Shown one piece after another: positions 62,769-64,000 of a stretch of DNA of 64,000 nucleotides; position 1 is the first letter of the stretch, and the number at the start of each line of letters is the position of its first letter. Under the pieces are notes generated by a model. It saw only the letters and a list, made by a program, of their open reading frames with translations. It was not told where the DNA came from and searched no databases. Source of the DNA: Fabrea salina (Eukaryota; Ciliophora; Heterotrichea; Heterotrichida; Fabreidae); assembly GCA_022984795.1 (NCBI GenBank), contig JALIHJ010000034.1:124001-188000 (forward strand), in the 5' to 3' direction. The translations under genes were made by a program, and so were the position numbers.

Positions 62769-64000
62769 TTAAAGGCACTGAACTACACTGTTAACTATCT
62801 CCGAAACAGTTGAAGGTTTAGGCAAGTACTTGTTCATTCCACTTTCAAAGCACTTTTTCACATCTTTTTCAGAGTTTAAAGCTGTGTATCCTATTATTTC
62901 GGGTTTTGACTTTATTCTTCCTTGGAAAAACAACTTGTTAATAGTTCTTGAAGCTTCCCACCCGTCCATCACGGGCATTCCACAGTCAAGTATAATAACT
63001 TTAAAAGGCTTTTGGAGTTGGTCGCATTCAGTGACTTTGTCTACAGCTTCTTTGCCATTACAAGCTTCTTCGCAGTCTATGTTTTCTTTTTTCAAAATAG
63101 AACAAACAGCTAGTCTGTTGATTTCGTTATCATCCACTACAAGTACAGGAACGTACCTTTTCTTCTGAAAAGGAGTGAAAAAGTCAACTTTAACAGGAAG
63201 AATTTCCTCTGAAATGCCTATGCCTATGTCACTTCCACTGGAGTGCTCTTCGGTGGGCTCGCAGATTTGAACAGTAAACGTAAATTCACACCCTACTGAA
63301 GGTTTGGATTTCACTGAAAGTCCACCTCCTAGTTTTTCAATGAGTAGTTTTGTAATGTGGAGTCCTAGTCCAATACAAGTTAAGTCGGGGTTCAGGTCTT
63401 TTCTGAGTTCCAAAAGTATGTTTTCGGGCAGTCCGTAGCAGCTGTCTTTCACAGTAACTTTAAGTAGCTGGCGAGAGTCTATAAAAGCAGCTAACTCAAT
63501 TCCATTTGTTCTTGAAAACTTTACAGCGTTCCTCATCAGCTTAAGTACTACTTGCTTAAGTCGGTTTCTGTCTGTAAAAACAGTTTCAGGCAAGCTTTTG
63601 TGAAACCTTTTGCAGATTTTCAAGCCTTTCTTCTGAATTTGGACTTCTAAGAGCTCAAAGACTTCGTCTACTAAACTCAAAAAGTTAAATTCTGACTTTT
63701 GCAGATAAAAACTCCCTGAAACGATTTTGGAAAAATCCAGAAAATCGTTAATAATATTCATCAGAATGTTAGCTGACACATAAATCATTCTAAAACTAGT
63801 TTTTTGGTACTTTTCTTTGTTTTTGAGTTTGCTTGAAAAGGAGATGATAGGGTTCATAGGTGTTTTGAGTTCGTGTGAAATAGTTTTTGCTAGCAAAGAC
63901 TTACAGTGTTCTTGTGACTGGGCTTTTTCTGTGTCTAAAGAATACTTGATGTCAGTGAAACTTATGAAACCCTTAACTCCGTCCGAGTATTCTACTTTAA
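62769..64000 (-). CDS. Hybrid histidine kinase (5' end outside window)
   Basis: At least 410 codons, open to the window edge. It shows SFTDIKYSLD (possible end of a PAS or linker), then the dimerisation H-box SHELKTPMNPI with phospho-acceptor His. A HATPase domain follows, with N-box LMRNAVKFS and G-boxes CIGLGLHI and VKSKPSVGCEFTF. The C-terminal receiver domain has VLVVDDNEINR and phospho-acceptor Asp in IILDCGMPVMDGW, with the conserved Lys in YLPKPSTV. Two-component hybrid kinases are known in ciliates. The sensor part lies outside the window, so the signal is unknown. Confidence 0.92.
   Translation of the reverse strand, partial: KVEYSDGVKGFISFTDIKYSLDTEKAQSQEHCKSLLAKTISHELKTPMNPIISFSSKLKNKEKYQKTSFRMIYVSANILMNIINDFLDFSKIVSGSFYLQKSEFNFLSLVDEVFELLEVQIQKKGLKICKRFHKSLPETVFTDRNRLKQVVLKLMRNAVKFSRTNGIELAAFIDSRQLLKVTVKDSCYGLPENILLELRKDLNPDLTCIGLGLHITKLLIEKLGGGLSVKSKPSVGCEFTFTVQICEPTEEHSSGSDIGIGISEEILPVKVDFFTPFQKKRYVPVLVVDDNEINRLAVCSILKKENIDCEEACNGKEAVDKVTECDQLQKPFKVIILDCGMPVMDGWEASRTINKLFFQGRIKSKPEIIGYTALNSEKDVKKCFESGMNKYLPKPSTVSEIVNSVVQCL

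Noticed and set aside
1-64000. Transposons, virus-like elements, CRISPR arrays or bacterial islands
   Set aside because: No transposase, reverse transcriptase, capsid gene, terminal repeats, repeat-spacer arrays or operon-like bacterial gene runs were found on either strand.

Overview
The window looks like macronuclear DNA of a heterotrich ciliate close to Stentor. Genes are packed on both strands with gaps that are often under 30 bases. The standard genetic code is used, with TAA, TGA and TAG all acting as stops. Eight genes are interrupted by introns of exactly 15 bases, each with an A at intron position 10. Tiny 15-16 base introns plus the standard code are the published hallmark of Stentor coeruleus. 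Naming the organism is an inference; the introns and stop codons are read directly. No bacterial operon, CRISPR array, rRNA, tRNA, transposon or virus-like element was found.

Layout. 1-6.4 kb: propionyl-CoA carboxylase alpha (cut by the window edge), a LITAF-type protein, FEN1, phenylalanyl-tRNA synthetase beta and an unknown basic protein. 6.4-11.3 kb (minus strand): two unknowns, peroxisomal PXMP4, RNase P subunit RPP30, importin alpha and a CISD3-like iron-sulfur protein. 11.3-20.3 kb: axonemal adenylate kinase AK7, a 1653-residue GBP-like coiled-coil GTPase, proteasome lid subunit RPN7 and an AP endonuclease. 20.3-28.8 kb: a kelch/coiled-coil protein, PCMT, an EF-hand protein, the ribosome-maturation GTPase EFL1, a TPR/RRM-like protein and an unknown. 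29-34 kb: an S49 protease, a TRAF-type zinc-finger protein, a degenerate allantoinase-like protein and a B-box-like protein. 34-45 kb: a DOMON surface-protein family (two genes and one decayed copy), a NEK kinase, peptidyl-tRNA hydrolase, a broken helical-repeat gene, a putative myristoylated protein and TBC1D31 (whose frame breaks once). 45-64 kb: CFAP99, an ankyrin-AGC kinase, dynamitin, ribosomal protein eL37, several unknowns, SF-assemblin, a SANT-like protein, CENP-C, a FAM241-like protein, a GBP-PX fusion, splicing factor PRP18, a coiled-coil protein, an RNF114-like E3 ligase and a hybrid histidine kinase.

Themes. Cilium, basal-body and cytoskeleton genes are frequent (AK7, CFAP99, TBC1D31, NEK, SF-assemblin, dynamitin), as expected for a large ciliate. 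No functional operon is implied; neighbours are mostly unrelated. The most interesting items are: a PRP18 that lacks the conserved loop known to act in 3' splice-site use, in a genome of 15-base introns; a GBP GTPase fused to a PX lipid-binding domain; a CENP-C homologue with a hidden first exon; an allantoinase-fold protein that has lost most of its metal ligands; and a DOMON family with near-identical leaders and promoters but diverged ectodomains plus a decaying tandem copy. Identifications are from remembered family sequences and motifs, without database searches.
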